Below are positions 44,208 through 50,968 of a stretch of 64,000 bases of DNA, piece after piece. The stretch spans positions 1-64,000 of the forward strand of contig JBIIHW010000021.1 of assembly GCA_044235425.1 (NCBI GenBank). Direction: 5' to 3'. This DNA is from JBJSXJ01 sp044235425 (GTDB taxonomy: Bacteria > Planctomycetota > Planctomycetia > Pirellulales > Pirellulaceae). The translations under genes were made by a program, and so were the position numbers. The notes beneath the pieces are model-generated. The model saw only the letters and a program-made list of their open reading frames with translations. It was not told where the DNA came from and searched no databases. Each line of letters starts with the position of its first letter. Position 1 is the first letter of the stretch.

Positions 44208-45197
44208 CTACCGATACGCACCATGGCAGTCGTCGCAAGACTTGCTGATCACACCGACAGCTTTGCGAGCGGCTTCGTCGCTGTTGAGTTTGACCGCGTC
44301 GAGAATTTCGAGTGCCGCGGTTTCTAGCACCTTACAAAAATTCTTGTATTCGGCTGCATCAGCATCATCCATGGTTTCTTGAGCCAGTACGCGAGCGATC
44401 GCAGCCACGACCTGTGCCTCATGCTGCACTTCATCTTTCTTTCCCTGGAACTCCGCCTTACTGGCCGTCGCCGGCTGCAACTTTCCTTGAACCCCAATTT
44501 CCAATCGCATCATGAGTGGCGAGCGATCACAGGTTTGAGCCCATGATAGTTTTCCATCCGCAGTGGCTTTCGCTGAAAGTCCCGAGCCACTCATGAGTTC
44601 ATCCAGATCCGCCTTCCGCAGCTTGGCTTCATTGAACACTTGCTGAGTGCCAACTTTGGCGTTGGCTGCGGTACGAGCGAACACTTCCCGAGCCGTGGAG
44701 GCTTCTTTCTTCCAACGCACATCTCCGTCGTAGTCACCCACGATACCGAAGAGCATGGCGAGAATCGTGAAGTTGCGACGTGCCTCCTTATAGCCTTTAC
44801 CCGCAAACTCAGTTGGCGTCGTGACGTTTTTATCGACCATGAGCTTGATCGCTTTGATTTCATCTTCAATGGCAGTGGACGCGATCACCTTCGACCAACC
44901 GGCTCCACCACCACCGCCAGCCGCACCGGCGGATTCCGTCGTGGCGCCTGCCGCAGCAGGATTGGCAGGCCCAGCACTCTTGGCGACCGATAGATTTGCA
45001 GGGCGGTCACCAACCAGCACTTTGCCGTCAAACACGTTATCGAAGAAAACACCCTTCGTTTCGCTCGGCTGCCACTTGGGCGTTGCCGCTCGACGGACCG
45101 CCCGCGTCGCTTTGGTCTGTCCCCAGGTGGATGTCGCCACGGCAGCAAGACTGGTTAGTGCCAGAATGAACGCTACAGAAATGACGCGGCGCCGCAT
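44208..45197 (-). CDS. Exported cytochrome c protein with C-terminal CxxCH
   Basis: This 329-residue protein has a signal peptide (RRRVISVAFILALTSLAAVATS). A Gly/Ala-rich linker near 90-100 is followed by helical segments, and it finishes in SKSCDDCHGAYR. A haem-binding CxxCH close to the C-terminus after a long helix is the layout of class II cytochromes (c-prime type). An earlier helix pair (AIEDEIKAIKLMVDKNVTTPTEF to RRNFTILAMLFGIVGDYDGDVRW) looks like a diverged copy lacking a haem motif. The ATG at 45197 is supported by GGAGCGA and the signal peptide; the frame extends upstream without a start signal. It is divergent from ApbE. Confidence 0.78.
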   Translation of the reverse strand: MRRRVISVAFILALTSLAAVATSTWGQTKATRAVRRAATPKWQPSETKGVFFDNVFDGKVLVGDRPANLSVAKSAGPANPAAAGATTESAGAAGGGGGAGWSKVIASTAIEDEIKAIKLMVDKNVTTPTEFAGKGYKEARRNFTILAMLFGIVGDYDGDVRWKKEASTAREVFARTAANAKVGTQQVFNEAKLRKADLDELMSGSGLSAKATADGKLSWAQTCDRSPLMMRLEIGVQGKLQPATASKAEFQGKKDEVQHEAQVVAAIARVLAQETMDDADAAEYKNFCKVLETAALEILDAVKLNSDEAARKAVGVISKSCDDCHGAYR

Positions 45198-45340
45198 GGT
45201 CAGTCGCTCCCCAAAACACGAGAAAAACCGGCCCTCGAAGCATCGACCACTCGCCCTGGCGATGTCGAGTTCCCTAAGCTTCGCTGGGTCGAAGTAAAGT
45301 ATACCGCAGTGGGTGAACATTTCGAGTAGAATTGAGCAGC

Positions 45341-46435
45341 ATGAGTGCAGCAGAGTCCCCGAATCGTCGCGAATTCCTCTCCGGTGGGGCTGTCCTGCGA
45401 GCGGCCCAAGAGGCGGCGCAGCGCGCAGCTCTGGCCCAGGACCCCACAACGGCACATGAGAAAGCGGTCTGTTTACTGCATGTCGGCCGCTCCGCCATGG
45501 CCTGTCAATTTGAAATCTATCTGATTGCCGGACGACCGCCGCTCGGCCCCGACATCGCACTCCAAGCACTGGATCTCGTGGAGCAGCTGGAATCGCAACT
45601 GACCGTCTATCGTCCGCAGAGTGAAATCAGTCACCTCAATCGCACCGCCAGCGAGGCGCCCGTTCCGGTGGAACGTCGCTTGTTTCAGCTGCTGCAGCAA
45701 TCGCTCCAGCTTCACGCCGACACGAATGGTGCCTTCGACATTACCGCCGGTTGCCTGTCCAAGGTCTGGGGGTTCTATCGACGCGAGGGGCGAGTGCCGG
45801 AGTCGGTGGAACTCGATGCGGCACTGGAGCGAGTCGGCAGTCAGCACTTGGAACTGGAACCTGCACAAGCAACCGTGCGATTTCGCCAAACCGGACTCGA
45901 GATCAATCTGGGTGCCATCGGCAAAGGCTATGCACTCGATCGCTGCGCTGAATTTATGGTAACAGAGGGCGTACCAGATTTTCTCATCCATGGCGGCACG
46001 AGCAGCATCCTCGCACGGGGCTCACGTGGATCGGCACATGACGATCACAGCGGTTGGTCTGTGGCACTAAAGCATCCGCTACGCCCCGAAGAACGATTGG
46101 CGGAAATCTGGCTTCGCGATCAAGCACTGGGAACGTCTGGTGCCGGCAATCAGTTTTTCTTCCATCGAGGACAGCGGTATGGACATATCCTGGACCCTCG
46201 GACCGGTCGACCAGCAAGCGGTGTATTGTCGTCGACTGTGATCGCATCAAGTGCCGCTCTGGCAGATGCCCTGTCCACCGCGTTTTATGTAGGCGGTTTG
46301 GCGCTGGCTCAGTCCTACTGCGACGCTCATCCCGATGTTTCCGCACTGTTGATTACGACTGCTGATCGAGCAGGTGAAGTGGAACTTCATCGTTTTAATT
46401 TTGTCGATGATCAGAACGCTGGTGTTTCAAGTTAG
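45341..46435 (+). CDS. apbE: FAD:protein FMN transferase ApbE
   Basis: This 364-residue enzyme attaches FMN covalently to target proteins outside the cytoplasm. The N-terminus (NRREFLSGGAVLRAAQ) is twin-arginine-like. Family motifs are SQLTVYRPQSEISHLNR, FDITAGCLSKVWGF, LEINLGAIGKGYALDR, GGTSSILARG, HILDPRTGRPA and the metal-binding ASSAALADALSTAFYV. The ATG at 45341 is chosen over a TTG three codons earlier. Typical targets (Na+-NQR or Rnf subunits) are absent here. A divergent cytochrome gene lies 143 bases away, hinting at an electron-transfer context. Confidence 0.92.
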   Translation: MSAAESPNRREFLSGGAVLRAAQEAAQRAALAQDPTTAHEKAVCLLHVGRSAMACQFEIYLIAGRPPLGPDIALQALDLVEQLESQLTVYRPQSEISHLNRTASEAPVPVERRLFQLLQQSLQLHADTNGAFDITAGCLSKVWGFYRREGRVPESVELDAALERVGSQHLELEPAQATVRFRQTGLEINLGAIGKGYALDRCAEFMVTEGVPDFLIHGGTSSILARGSRGSAHDDHSGWSVALKHPLRPEERLAEIWLRDQALGTSGAGNQFFFHRGQRYGHILDPRTGRPASGVLSSTVIASSAALADALSTAFYVGGLALAQSYCDAHPDVSALLITTADRAGEVELHRFNFVDDQNAGVSS

Positions 46436-46444
46436 AGGTGTAAT

Positions 46445-47566
46445 ATGTCTTCCATGAAGCAGCCACAAATCATCGAATCCTCGCCTTCGATTCAATCTTC
46501 TGGCACTCGTAACTCAAAGAACCCCTTGCCGTTTTCACGGCATATCGGCACTCGCTATCTCAAGGATTTGCTGCGGCGAGTGGGCACGTCGCTGTGTGCG
46601 GGCGTGGACGCTCGGCGAGTGTGGAGTCAGGAGGCGAGTCGCGGGCCTGCGCACCAGCGCGAGATTTTCGCCACGATCTGTGCTCGGATTAACGAAGGGG
46701 ATTCGCTGGCCGAAGCGATCGATGCGACCGGCAGTTATTTTCCTAGTTTGGTACGAGAGATGGTTCGCTTTGGAGAGTCGGCGGGGCGACTGGATCAAGT
46801 ACTGCTGCGATTGGCGGACCATTACGAACATACTCTGCAGCTGCGACGATCGTTCTTGATGGGGATCGCGTGGCCGGCGATTCAACTTTGCGTGGCGGTG
46901 CTGGTCATCGGGCTACTCATCTGGATCTTTGGCTGGATTTCAGCCCGCGGCGATGGCACACCGATTGATCCGCTGGGCCTGGGCTTGGTCGGCACCTCGG
47001 GGCTTATCATTTACTTTCTGCTGATTGGGACGCTGGTGAGTGGTGTGGCGATGGCTTGGTTTGCCATGCGCCAAGGTTGGTTTGGTAGTCTGCCCTCGGA
47101 AATTGCCGTCCGTATTCCGATCATTGGTCATTGCTGGAAGACCGCCGCACTGTCACGACTCACTTGGACTCTATCCCTGGCACTCGAATCCGGTTTAGAT
47201 GCGCGACGTTCCTTAAGTCTGGCACTCGCCAGCACTCAGCTGCCTTACTATCAAGACATTGCTGGCGATGCGGATGAAGTGGTCCTGCGGGGCGGCGAGT
47301 TTCATGAGGCGCTGCGTTGTCGAGACCGGTTGCCAGACGAGTTCTTGGATAGCTTGGCGGCAGCCGAGCATGCGGGAAGCGCCGCCGAGGCACTGGAAGT
47401 GCTCTCGCGTGATTACACCGAGCGTTCGATCATGGCGAATCGCATGCTCACAGCCGCCGCGTCTTTTGCGGTCTGGGGCTTCGTCGCTTCCATCATCATC
47501 TTCTTTATCTTCCGCCTGGCGATGTTCTACCTGGGCACGATCAACGAGGCGCTCCAGGGATTATGA
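46445..47566 (+). CDS. Stand-alone GspF/PilC-type membrane protein
   Basis: This 373-residue protein has two T2SF domains. The first is at about 40-155 (LLRRVGTSLCAGVDARRVWSQEA, FGESAGRLDQVLLRLADHYE, then a TM pair). The second is at about 240-370 (LSRLTWTLSLALESGLDARRSL, AAEHAGSAAEALEVLSRDYTERS, C-terminal TM). It starts 9 bases after ApbE and is probably co-transcribed with it. No ATPase or pseudopilin gene is adjacent. It is the fourth GspF equivalent in the window and is diverged from the three at 28.8-32.2 kb. Confidence 0.85.
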   Translation: MSSMKQPQIIESSPSIQSSGTRNSKNPLPFSRHIGTRYLKDLLRRVGTSLCAGVDARRVWSQEASRGPAHQREIFATICARINEGDSLAEAIDATGSYFPSLVREMVRFGESAGRLDQVLLRLADHYEHTLQLRRSFLMGIAWPAIQLCVAVLVIGLLIWIFGWISARGDGTPIDPLGLGLVGTSGLIIYFLLIGTLVSGVAMAWFAMRQGWFGSLPSEIAVRIPIIGHCWKTAALSRLTWTLSLALESGLDARRSLSLALASTQLPYYQDIAGDADEVVLRGGEFHEALRCRDRLPDEFLDSLAAAEHAGSAAEALEVLSRDYTERSIMANRMLTAAASFAVWGFVASIIIFFIFRLAMFYLGTINEALQGL

Positions 47567-48185
47567 GCGCCGCTGCAATCAGCCGGAAGACAGTGTCCAT
47601 TTCCGGTGGCGTCCTTGATTTGCCAATCCATTCGCGGCGCGATCTGGAATGAGTCACACTCTTTGCCCTCTGTGACTCTGTATTACACAAATCCGAGGCT
47701 TCTTGAGCTTTTCTACGCCGTCAATGAATGGGATGGAAAATATTAAAACACAGAGGTATCGCGGGCACGGAGGTCGACTAACTGTCAATGTTTACTCCCA
47801 CATGCTCGAATCATTTTCCTCCCTCCTGAATGTCTCCCTGAGCCTCCGCGATACGATCTTGTTTTCCCCCCGCCGCCTGTCCAGCTTTTGGGGTCCACTT
47901 CACAATTCCCATTCGATTTGATGCGGTAGTCGCTTTTCAGGAAAAAACAATTCCTGGCGAACCAATCCAGGAGAAGAGTGTCTATTTCTACAGTACGTGA
48001 TGAATGTGGTCACGAAACAAGGAATCTGAAAAGCAATCAATCACTGGAAACAAAACCCGGTGTTGCCCCAAGTGTCACCATGTCTTTTAGTCCCTATTTC
48101 CGACGATTTACATCCGATGGACTGGTAGCTGATAAGCGGATCGCGCTGAGTTCAATTCCCAGGGCTACCACTGTGTAGAGGCGGT
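47567..48185. other. Non-coding region upstream of the tRNA array
   Basis: This region holds the first dispersed repeat copy (47651-47780). The remainder, 47781-48185, shows no supported gene or RNA. Confidence 0.35.
47651..47780. repeat. ~130-bp dispersed repeat element, copy A
   Basis: This element opens with GAGTCACACTCT, contains CACAAATCCGA and TCAATGAATGG, and ends near ACACAGAGG...GGGCACGGAGGTCGAC. The same blocks in the same order occur at 49489-49620. Its ends are roughly inverted (CTCTGTG-type sequence against CACAGAG/CACGGAG), so it can fold back on itself, like a small non-autonomous element. Confidence 0.75.
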
Positions 48186-48350
48186 TAGGCGAAAGGCCTG
48201 AAGCTTTGGAAAGAACATAAGAAACATAACGATGCGAGGTACACGAGTATCGGCCACCGACTGTAAACAGTACGCCAACGGCTAAGCGGCTTGCGTTAGG
48301 CAAAGGTGTTTGTGGGTTCCCATCCCGCCTGCGCCACTAGGTTAGAAAAT
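48186..48350 (+). pseudogene. Degenerate tRNA remnants
   Basis: GTGGG-TTCCCAT-CCCGC followed by CTGCGCCA (48312-48337) has the form of a T-arm and acceptor 3' strand, with a decayed T-loop. No matching 5' acceptor GGCGCAG was found upstream. An ACTG-TAAA-CAGT hairpin at about 48259-48270 may be an old anticodon arm. No complete tRNA could be folded. Confidence 0.4.
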
Positions 48351-48423
48351 GTCTGTGAAGTGTAGTGGATATGCACGCGACTCTGCGAAGGTCGAAGATC
48401 AGGTTCGATTCCTGACATGGACA
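48351..48423 (+). tRNA. tRNA-Arg (anticodon GCG)
   Basis: This 73-base sequence folds as a cloverleaf. The acceptor GTCTGTG pairs with CATGGAC through seven pairs (two wobbles), and the D-arm is GTGT/GCAC with a loop containing GGA. The anticodon stem CGACT/GGTCG has loop CTGCGAA, and the T-arm TCAGG/CCTGA has loop TTCGATT. The discriminator is A, and CCA is not encoded. A20 and C35, the arginine identity bases, are present. G34 is unusual, because bacteria normally read CGC with an ACG (inosine) tRNA. Confidence 0.7.
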
Positions 48424-48437
48424 CTGATGAACAACAT

Positions 48438-48510
48438 GGCTTGCGAGTGTGATGGATTCGCACGACAGTCTTCGAAACTGTTAGACAAGGTTCGATTCCT
48501 TGGCGAGCTA
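48438..48510 (+). tRNA. tRNA-Arg (anticodon TCG)
   Basis: This 73-base cloverleaf has acceptor GGCTTGC with GCGAGCT (seven pairs including G-T at the end and one internal wobble). The D-arm is GTGT/GCAC with GGA in the loop. The anticodon stem ACAGT/ACTGT has loop CTTCGAA, and the T-arm CAAGG/CCTTG has loop TTCGATT. The discriminator is A. A20 and C35 are present. It starts 14 bases after the GCG tRNA and is similar to it in the D-arm and T-loop, so the pair may have arisen by duplication. Confidence 0.7.
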
Positions 48511-48520
48511 CTGACGATCG

Positions 48521-48582
48521 ACTGCCGTGTTGGAGTACATGCTTATCCAGCAGAGTCGTGGGTTCGAATCCCACCGGCGCAA
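48521..48582 (+). pseudogene. Degenerate tRNA-like sequence
   Basis: A canonical T-arm (GTGGG/CCCAC with loop TTCGAAT, 48558-48574) is followed by CGGCGCA as a 3' acceptor strand. The 5' acceptor pairs at only about five of seven positions, the D-arm is TGT/ACA, and the anticodon stem is three pairs. The total of about 62 bases is too short for a normal tRNA. A perfect partner for CGGCGCA, namely TGCGCCG, lies downstream at 48599-48605. Confidence 0.4.
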
Positions 48583-48598
48583 CTTTGATGTAGAGCAT

Positions 48599-48640
48599 TG
48601 CGCCGTAGTTTAGTGGTAAAACGACAAATCCTCTGACGCA
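48599..48640 (+). pseudogene. 5' half of a tRNA (acceptor and D-arm only)
   Basis: TGCGCCG-TA-GTTT-AGTGGTA-AAAC (48599-48622) is a well-formed acceptor 5' strand and D-arm with the GG of the D-loop. The anticodon arm that should follow is not recognisable, and the sequence runs into a TTGAAG-rich stretch at 48665-48715. Remnants resembling a 3' half with a T-arm (AGTG-GTCGAAT-CACT) appear at about 48741-48755. Confidence 0.4.
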
Positions 48641-48772
48641 TAACTTCGTCGATCGTTTTTTTACAGGCTTGAAGGATGAGGCTTGAAGGGTGAAGCTTGA
48701 GACTTGAGGATGAGCAATCTCGGTCCTCAAAGCCGATGGACAGTGGTCGAATCACTACGTTCCTGCTGACCT

Positions 48773-48846
48773 GCCGATGTGGCTCGACTAGGAAAGGCAC
48801 CTGTCTTGTAAACAGGTCCATGCTGGTGCGAATCCATTCATCGGCG
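48773..48846 (+). tRNA. tRNA-Thr (anticodon TGT)
   Basis: This 74-base cloverleaf has a perfect acceptor GCCGATG with CATCGGC. The D-arm is GCT/GGC with GG in the loop, and the anticodon stem CCTGT/ACAGG has loop CTTGTAA (anticodon TGT, decoding ACA). The T-arm is weak: TGG/CCA with loop TGCGAAT, where TTCGAAT is standard. The overall sequence resembles ordinary bacterial tRNA-Thr(UGU). The altered T-loop leaves it open whether this copy is functional. Confidence 0.7.
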
Positions 48847-48896
48847 ATCGACCGGAACACGAAGAAACAAGCCTGAAAGCAGTCTGACTGCCTGAC

Positions 48897-48936
48897 GCAC
48901 TTAGCTAGTCGCACTTAGCTAGTCGCACTTAGCTAG
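48897..48936. repeat. 14-bp tandem repeat
   Basis: Nearly three copies of GCACTTAGCTAGTC lie at the 3' end of the minus-strand hypothetical gene, which takes its stop codon from the last unit. Confidence 0.9.
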
Positions 48937-49453
48937 ATGAGCGCGTCAGTGCCCAGCGGCGGAAATCGGATTCGCTGAGGTACAAAGCTTCTCGCAGCAG
49001 TTGAAACAAGACCTCCTGCTGTGGCCAGCCACAAGCGCTGAGCAGTTGATCGAACCTTTCCGGGGGACAGTGCCCTTTGAGTTCGATATACAGCAAGCGT
49101 CCGTGCAGGTCATAGAGGTTTCCGTCGACCTGCCAGCGCCGGTGAGCAGAATGCTGCGCAGGATCTACTACTGCGTCGTCATCACCGCTCGTTGGCTCTT
49201 CTTCCCCCACCCAGACAAACGATCCATCCGGTTCGAAGTACAGGCGAGGTAACTGCTCGAGCTGTGCGGCTACCTCTTCAAACGAGCGTACAAGCGGCGT
49301 GGAACGCTGATGATCCTGCAGCTGCCACGGCGTAACTCGACAGGATCCACCAACCGGCCCCGGCACTTCGACTGCCGGCAACTGGCATAAATCGCCCTCC
49401 GGCATTCCTTGCAGATGAGCGTAAAAATGATAATTCAAGTTGAGTGGCGTCAT
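48929..49453 (-). CDS. Hypothetical protein next to the tRNA array
   Basis: This 174-residue protein has no signal peptide or membrane segment. Two parts look structured: MTPLNLNYHFYAHLQGMPEGDL near the start, and GNLYDLHGRLLYIELKGHCPPERFDQLLSACGWP followed by EVLFQLLREALYLSESDFRRWAL at the end. The middle is acidic (GEEEPTSGDDDAV). No family is recognised. The frame is intact and of normal composition, so it is probably real. It ends inside the 14-bp repeat and starts 35 bases from repeat copy B. Confidence 0.55.
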   Translation of the reverse strand: MTPLNLNYHFYAHLQGMPEGDLCQLPAVEVPGPVGGSCRVTPWQLQDHQRSTPLVRSFEEVAAQLEQLPRLYFEPDGSFVWVGEEEPTSGDDDAVVDPAQHSAHRRWQVDGNLYDLHGRLLYIELKGHCPPERFDQLLSACGWPQQEVLFQLLREALYLSESDFRRWALTRSSS

Positions 49454-49488
49454 GGCGTAACCGATCTATGTGCGGCATGTTCTTAAAC

Positions 49489-49620
49489 GAGTCACACTCT
49501 GTGTTCTCTGTGCCTCCGTGTTTACCAAATCCGAACCTGCCCGAGCCCTCGATGAATGGAACGAGAGCACATTAAAACAAAGAGGCACGAAGTTCATTGT
49601 GGGGGGCACGGAGTTCGTCT
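49489..49620. repeat. ~130-bp dispersed repeat element, copy B
   Basis: This is homologous to copy A at 47651-47780. It opens with the same GAGTCACACTCT, followed by TCTCTGTGCCTCCGTGTTT, CAAATCCGAAC and CGATGAATGGAACG, then the closing ATTAAAACAAAGAGGCACG and GGGCACGGAG blocks. Together the two copies bracket the tRNA array and the hypothetical gene. Confidence 0.75.
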
Positions 49621-49637
49621 CACTCATCAAGGGTCAC

Positions 49638-50930
49638 TCACACCTGCTCTAACCCGCGCAGGGTGCCGGTGCTGGAACCAAACTTGTCGGCTTCAATCTC
49701 CAGACGCTGCAGCATACTGACAAAAAGATTACACAGCGGCAGGTTGTTGTGCTCATCGAACGCCAAATGCTGTCCATGTCGAAAGCCACCACCCGCCACG
49801 AGTACCGGCAAATTCTTCACGCTGTGCTTACTGGCGTCGGCTAGGTTGCTACTGAAGAAGATGATGGTCCGGTCTAGTAATCGTTCACCCTCTTCGCGCG
49901 TATCGCGCAGTTGCACGAGAAAATCGCGCAGGGACTTGAGCTTCTCCAGCTCCAGGATGCGCAGCTGTTCGATTTTGCTTGGATCTTGTCCATGATGAGA
50001 CAGGTCGTGATGTCCTTGATTCACGCCAGGAATCGGTGGCATGCTGCTCGTCCCCAGTAACTGCAACGTAATCAGTCGTGTGGAGTCTGTTTGCAGGGCG
50101 AGGTGGATCAGATCAAACCAGAGCCGTGTCTTGCCGATGAGGTCGGCACTGTTTTGGATATTCACGGGTGGTTTTACATCGACCTTTGGCTTTGGTTTTT
50201 TTGACCATGCTTCCGCCAGCACCAATCGCTGCTCAAGCTCGCGCACGCTGGTGAAATACTCGTCGAGTTTCTCGCGGTCACCCGCTCCCAAGCCCCGTTC
50301 GAGTTGCCGTGCCTGTTCACGCACTGCGTCGAGAATGCTTTTCCCATCCGCGAGCTGTCGCTGCTGCGCCTGGACTTCGTCTGGTTGCCCTTCCAGAAAG
50401 AGCCGAGCGAAGACATGCGAGGGCCAACTGTCACTGGGTACCGGTGCACCGCTTTTGGTCCACGACAATCCAAAACCCTCACACGACAGAGGCAATGTAG
50501 GAAAGCGGGTCTGACCATAAAGCTGCTCGGCGGCGAACTGATCGAGTGAGATACTATTGCGAAATCCCGCTCGCCGTTCCGGGTGTGGAGCTGCGGTTAA
50601 AAAACTGTAGTTGGAATCGTGACTTGGTCCCACATCGGGATGTGACAATCCTGAGATCACGGTGAAATCCATGCGGAATTCTTTGAGCACTTCCAAATAT
50701 GGGGACAGCTCATAGTCACGGCCTGCTGTTTTGGGAAAGAAGTGAGCGGGATGCAGCCCCAGCGGCGTGTTGATACAGACCATGCGCCGGGGTACTCGAG
50801 TCTTTTCACTGCGAACATCTTCCGCCTCGCCAGACTGCGCTTGTCCGCGGCGCGAGGTGAGGGCCTCGAGCAGCGGCAAGCCCATGGTCACACCAGCAGC
50901 TCGCAAGAATACTCGTCGATCTAATCTCAT
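49638..50930 (-). CDS. DUF1552 twin-arginine-exported protein
   Basis: This 430-residue protein opens with a Tat signal (RLDRRVFLRAAGVTMGLPLLEAL). Family features are PRRMVCINTPLGLHPAHFFPK, ELSPYLEVLKEFRMDFTVISGLSHPD, GFRNSISLDQFAAEQL, REKLDEYFTSVRELEQRL and VAGGGFRHGQHLAFDEHNNLPLCNLFVSML. DUF1552 proteins are nearly always encoded just after DUF1587/1592/1588/1585 proteins, as here (38 bases). The ATG at 50930 follows GAGGTG. The biochemical role is unknown; a partner for the cytochrome-like protein in the envelope is a reasonable guess. Confidence 0.9.
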   Translation of the reverse strand: MRLDRRVFLRAAGVTMGLPLLEALTSRRGQAQSGEAEDVRSEKTRVPRRMVCINTPLGLHPAHFFPKTAGRDYELSPYLEVLKEFRMDFTVISGLSHPDVGPSHDSNYSFLTAAPHPERRAGFRNSISLDQFAAEQLYGQTRFPTLPLSCEGFGLSWTKSGAPVPSDSWPSHVFARLFLEGQPDEVQAQQRQLADGKSILDAVREQARQLERGLGAGDREKLDEYFTSVRELEQRLVLAEAWSKKPKPKVDVKPPVNIQNSADLIGKTRLWFDLIHLALQTDSTRLITLQLLGTSSMPPIPGVNQGHHDLSHHGQDPSKIEQLRILELEKLKSLRDFLVQLRDTREEGERLLDRTIIFFSSNLADASKHSVKNLPVLVAGGGFRHGQHLAFDEHNNLPLCNLFVSMLQRLEIEADKFGSSTGTLRGLEQV

Positions 50931-50968
50931 CGAGTCACCTCGCAGGGATCGCGTCATATTTCACCGCA

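Noticed and set aside
45198..45569. Extension of the cytochrome gene upstream of 45197
   Set aside because: It would run antisense into the ApbE gene and bury the signal peptide. GGAGCGA supports 45197.
48296..48730. 145-codon reverse frame across the tRNA array
   Set aside because: It covers the folded tRNA genes and TTGAAG-type repeats, and its protein has no family features.
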